From the NCBI GenBank assembly GCA_948099385.1, contig CANUEZ040000202.1, positions 2,798,001-2,862,000 on the forward strand: DNA of 64,000 bases, in the 5' to 3' direction. Shown here piece after piece: positions 60,974 through 64,000 of the stretch. Each line of letters starts with the position of its first letter. The stretch's first letter is position 1. Under the pieces are notes generated by a model. That model did not search any database, had not been told where the DNA came from, and was given only the letters and a program-made list of their open reading frames with translations. A program made the translations under genes and the position numbers. Source of the stretch: Fasciola hepatica (Eukaryota > Platyhelminthes > Trematoda > Plagiorchiida > Fasciolidae).

Positions 60974-63529
60974 AGCGGTTTCTGTTATGGAAAATCTTAC
61001 TAGCATGGTGTCAATGAGACTCCAGCTTCACGTGCATTCCGCTGGCTTGTATGATTATCATTTGTGTGCTAAACGTATTCCCCCGCGGTTTGGTATATCT
61101 GCTGCAGCAGATAACTGAATCGATAGAAATCAACTTTCCCAGGGAATGTATTTCTTTGCAGCCTGAACATCTGTTTCCCGTCTCAGATAAAGAACAGGGT
61201 TAATTCGAATGTGTCTAGGACGGATATTGTTGCAATGTTTCTGATATGCCTCATCGGCTAACGAACTGGAACACAGTTGCTTTAGCCAGTAAATTAATAA
61301 AAGAAGCAACATTGTAGGACGAATTTTGAAAGTAAACTGTAACGGTAAGACACACGTGAGGATTTACGTGGGATTCACAATACTACATCAAATACAATAC
61401 TACTACCTCAAATCATATATGTAGGCAAACCTCACAACCAGAATAAAAATTGCACAACTATTTTCAGTTTTTTACTTAACCACTGATACAAAACAAGAAA
61501 TTAGTTTCTAAAAATCTCATATATTACTGCCAAATTTGATAAAGGATATTCTTTTGCGTCAGCACCTGGATCGCTCGGGCATGCTACCAACATCGGCTGC
61601 GCAGCAGGAGTGCATTTTTTCAACCATCTGGGCGCTGTCGCTAGACTTCAAGCAGTTGTGCTATATTCTGGTCCAGGGAGTTTTCGCTGGAAAATAATTA
61701 GCGTATAATGAGGACCTTTTAAGTGTTCGTCATCATAATGATTTGATCATATTCTTGTGAGAATTGATTTAAACATTTCAAACAATATAATTTTGTAAGC
61801 GTAAGTTGCAAAATTTGTCGACAGTAAGGGGGCTAGAACAAAAATTCTCCCACAGGGATTTCGAACTTTGAAGGAAATTTGTCCGTATACCAGTAAACCA
61901 GCTGACAGTTATCCGGCCGATTTTTTCTAAAATTCGTGAGAGATATCATGAATGATATGATTTAGTTTTCCGCGCTCCACGAAGATCCTTGAGCAGGATC
62001 AAAACTTTTCTGCGAAACTGTAGGTTGTTCCTCTTCTAGATTTGGCCACACAGATAAATCGCTGTTATCGTGAATGAATTCACCATTTAAAATGTTATAT
62101 TCACTGGAGCAAATAAATGCTCGTACTCAGTTGGGAAGGTCTCGTGCAATTAATGCACCTAACTTCTCCTGTTTATTAGCTTTTCGCTTCTTGATAACTT
62201 TTCATGTACACCAGAGGTGTGCAATAGACCTTTGCTTACCAAACTAACAAAAATGGTATGAATCTTTCACAAAAGAGAAGAACTTTGTTCCTGATTCAAC
62301 GTTAACGCGAAGAAACAACAGAGCCATCTTTGTTGTTCTAAAACAAGGGACTTGTTTCGGTTGTGACTTGATCTCAAATTATGCCATCACCAGTTCAGCA
62401 AAAGTGAGACCAATGCAGATGAGAGAGACCACAGAGGAATGCCAGCATGAAACGGACAGATGTGCTGCAATATAATGAAGCAAGACTGGAATTACCGACA
62501 TGGAGTCAGCGTTTAGACATGATCGACTCGGATCATTCGAGACATCTATGCACCAAAATCTCTGGAGGTTTTCAGCACGTACATGGTCGGTTACTTTATC
62601 CATAGGTTATCTAGGATGAGGGTTAATTATGATACGGGTTGGATGAAGCAGAGTCAAACTATGGTCATGTAGAAACTAAGAATAACAACGATGATGACCA
62701 ATAGGCGAACACAATAGGAAGTGCCGATAATCCTGTGTGTAGACCAGCCTTAAGGAATGATTCCAGATTTCGAACGAGGGGAAGAATAACAGATGGCTCT
62801 AGATAGTGGGACATGAAGCGAATAGTTGTTGATCGGTTGTAATCCGTCAGGTAATATTTCGCAAGCATCAAATTGATTACTAATCGTGAGTCTAGCAAGA
62901 CTATCTTTATCAACGTTGTTACAAAGAGAAATCAACTTCAGTCATTCACTAACAAAATTAGTTAAGTGTAACCTAGTCGACAGATTCGGTTGTACCAGTT
63001 ACTGATTCTTCTCCATCCCACTGAAGTCGGTTACAGAATTTTTCTCTGCCGTTACAAATTGATGAGTCGATATGTCTTTGATTGATTCACTGCCATGGCT
63101 GGACCCATATTGTTATGAAATCCCAATCAGTTGTTGAGTTACTCTCAGGAAACCGATAACCTGTTCAGTCCAGGATACGAATTATCCAACTGCTGCGTGT
63201 ATTGCGGTAACAAAGTCAAACAAGATACGTGTACATAGCTCAATTGTGAATGGTTCGGCAACAGTAACCGGCAGTAAACCAAAGACAGTCTAGACAGGGC
63301 AAATTTAACCAAGAATGCTAACGCGCAGTTCGCAGCAACAATAAATGCGCGGGAAGATATGCCCTCGGAATGAGCCAATCCGAGATGAGCGACGGATTAG
63401 GAGCGCAAGGGACAAAATAGTTAGTGATGGGGTGACGGCGAATCTTGCACAATGAAGAGGTCGCTAGCTTAAGGAAGACTGGCAGGTGGCAGAAATTTAC
63501 AGAACCCAGTTTGGCAGACAAGCTCGCTT
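60974..63529. other. stretch without a recognised gene
   Basis: This lies between the LTR-like repeat and the Penelope-type fragment. I could not recognise the N-terminal part of the reverse transcriptase upstream of 63.53 kb, nor any other gene. Confidence 0.35.
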
Positions 63530-63532
63530 TCA

Positions 63533-64000
63533 GTGATTCATGATCATACCATTACATCACTGTTTTCCTGCACGTACAACATTCAGTTCAAATTTAACAA
63601 CCAGATCTATCGCCAAAAGGATGGGGTAGTAATGGGCTCCCCACTCGGACCACTACTTGTGGACGTCTTTATGGCAAAGTTAGAAAATGGCCCACTTGGA
63701 CCTATAATCTGGAACTGCGTTGTAAACAAATACTAGGTAGCTGACATTTTCTGTGTTTTCAATTCCTCATACCATATAAGCCAACTGTGAGACAGTCTAA
63801 ACTCAGCTCATACGAACTAACATTTCACAATAGAAACAAAGTCAGACAATAAAATAGCCTACCTTGAAGTTTGGATACATCGCCTTAAAGACGGCGCAGT
63901 CAGGCCGTCGGTAGAGAAAAGCAACGTGGAACATTCACTTCCACATCTTTGTGCCTCCAAAGACTAAAAAGAATCGATTTCGATGCCTCACAAACAAAGT
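63533..64000 (+). pseudogene. Penelope-like reverse transcriptase fragment, runs off the window
   Basis: The + frame carries CTYNIQFKFNNQIYRQKDGV followed by VMGSPLGPLLVDVFMAKLEN. This is the central reverse-transcriptase block of Penelope-like elements (canonical GVAMGSPLGP-LADIFM). After it comes a TAG at 63734-63736, and then VADIFCVF where the family has YVDDIFC. The catalytic Asp pair is thus lost (Ala-Asp) and the Tyr is separated from it by the stop. Further stops (TGA, TAA) follow in the same frame, then IAYLEVWIHRLKDGAV (the family's LAFLDV-type block). A frameshift near 63915 moves the remaining block (WNIHFHIFVPPKTKKN) into another frame that is open to the window end. The fragment is a dead relic; the endonuclease would lie beyond 64000. 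Confidence 0.8.

Noticed and set aside
1..64000. CRISPR array or bacterial-type operon
   Set aside because: No regularly spaced direct repeats, no ribosome-binding-site-led gene clusters, and the whole window reads as eukaryotic nuclear DNA.

Overview
The window is AT-rich, intron-rich or intergenic DNA from a eukaryotic nuclear genome. It has no bacterial operon structure and almost no long open frames outside mobile elements. The mix of mobile elements points to a flatworm, most likely a digenean trematode: a Ty3/gypsy element of the CsRn1 type (gag with a CHCC rather than CCHC knuckle), Penelope-like fragments with a GIY-YIG endonuclease, a LINE endonuclease fragment, a tRNA-derived SINE carrying a hammerhead-ribozyme fold, and candidate introns of 35-70 bases. 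The species assignment is inference; no single-copy gene was recognised that would fix it.

Layout. From 1 to 15.5 kb there is mostly featureless sequence with one candidate three-exon coding unit (4.83-5.45 kb, + strand). At 15.5-16.3 kb lies the 5' part of a LINE (+). At 17.1-18.7 kb are two hammerhead-like 3' halves on the minus strand, followed at 19.8-20.13 kb (minus) by a broken Penelope-type GIY-YIG endonuclease. At 21.6-22.5 kb (minus) there are short-intron candidate exons. A tRNA-like body sits at 25.09-25.16 kb. The main element is a 4.3-kb gypsy retrotransposon on the minus strand (26.86 to about 31.2 kb). It has one LTR, a tRNA-Trp-like primer site, gag, then pol in the -1 frame (protease, reverse transcriptase, RNase H, integrase with GPF tail). 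It carries five in-frame stops, no indel was noticed, and the 3' LTR is missing.

From 31 to 64 kb the sequence is again mainly non-coding. It contains a (TA)n tract, three copies of a LTR-like repeat of about 450 bp with a TATA box (39.5 kb +, 45.2-45.6 kb -, 60.5 kb +), a CA-rich patch at 36 kb, an inverted pair of hammerhead-bearing SINE-type units at 52.8-53.2 kb, weak candidate exons at 43.2 and 49.5 kb, and a broken Penelope-like reverse transcriptase that runs off the right end.

No intact autonomous element was found. The points most worth following are the hammerhead SINE pair, the LTR-like family whose ends share TGTAGCG/CGCTACA with the gypsy LTR, the Gln-type pattern of stops in the gypsy element, and the short-intron candidate genes.
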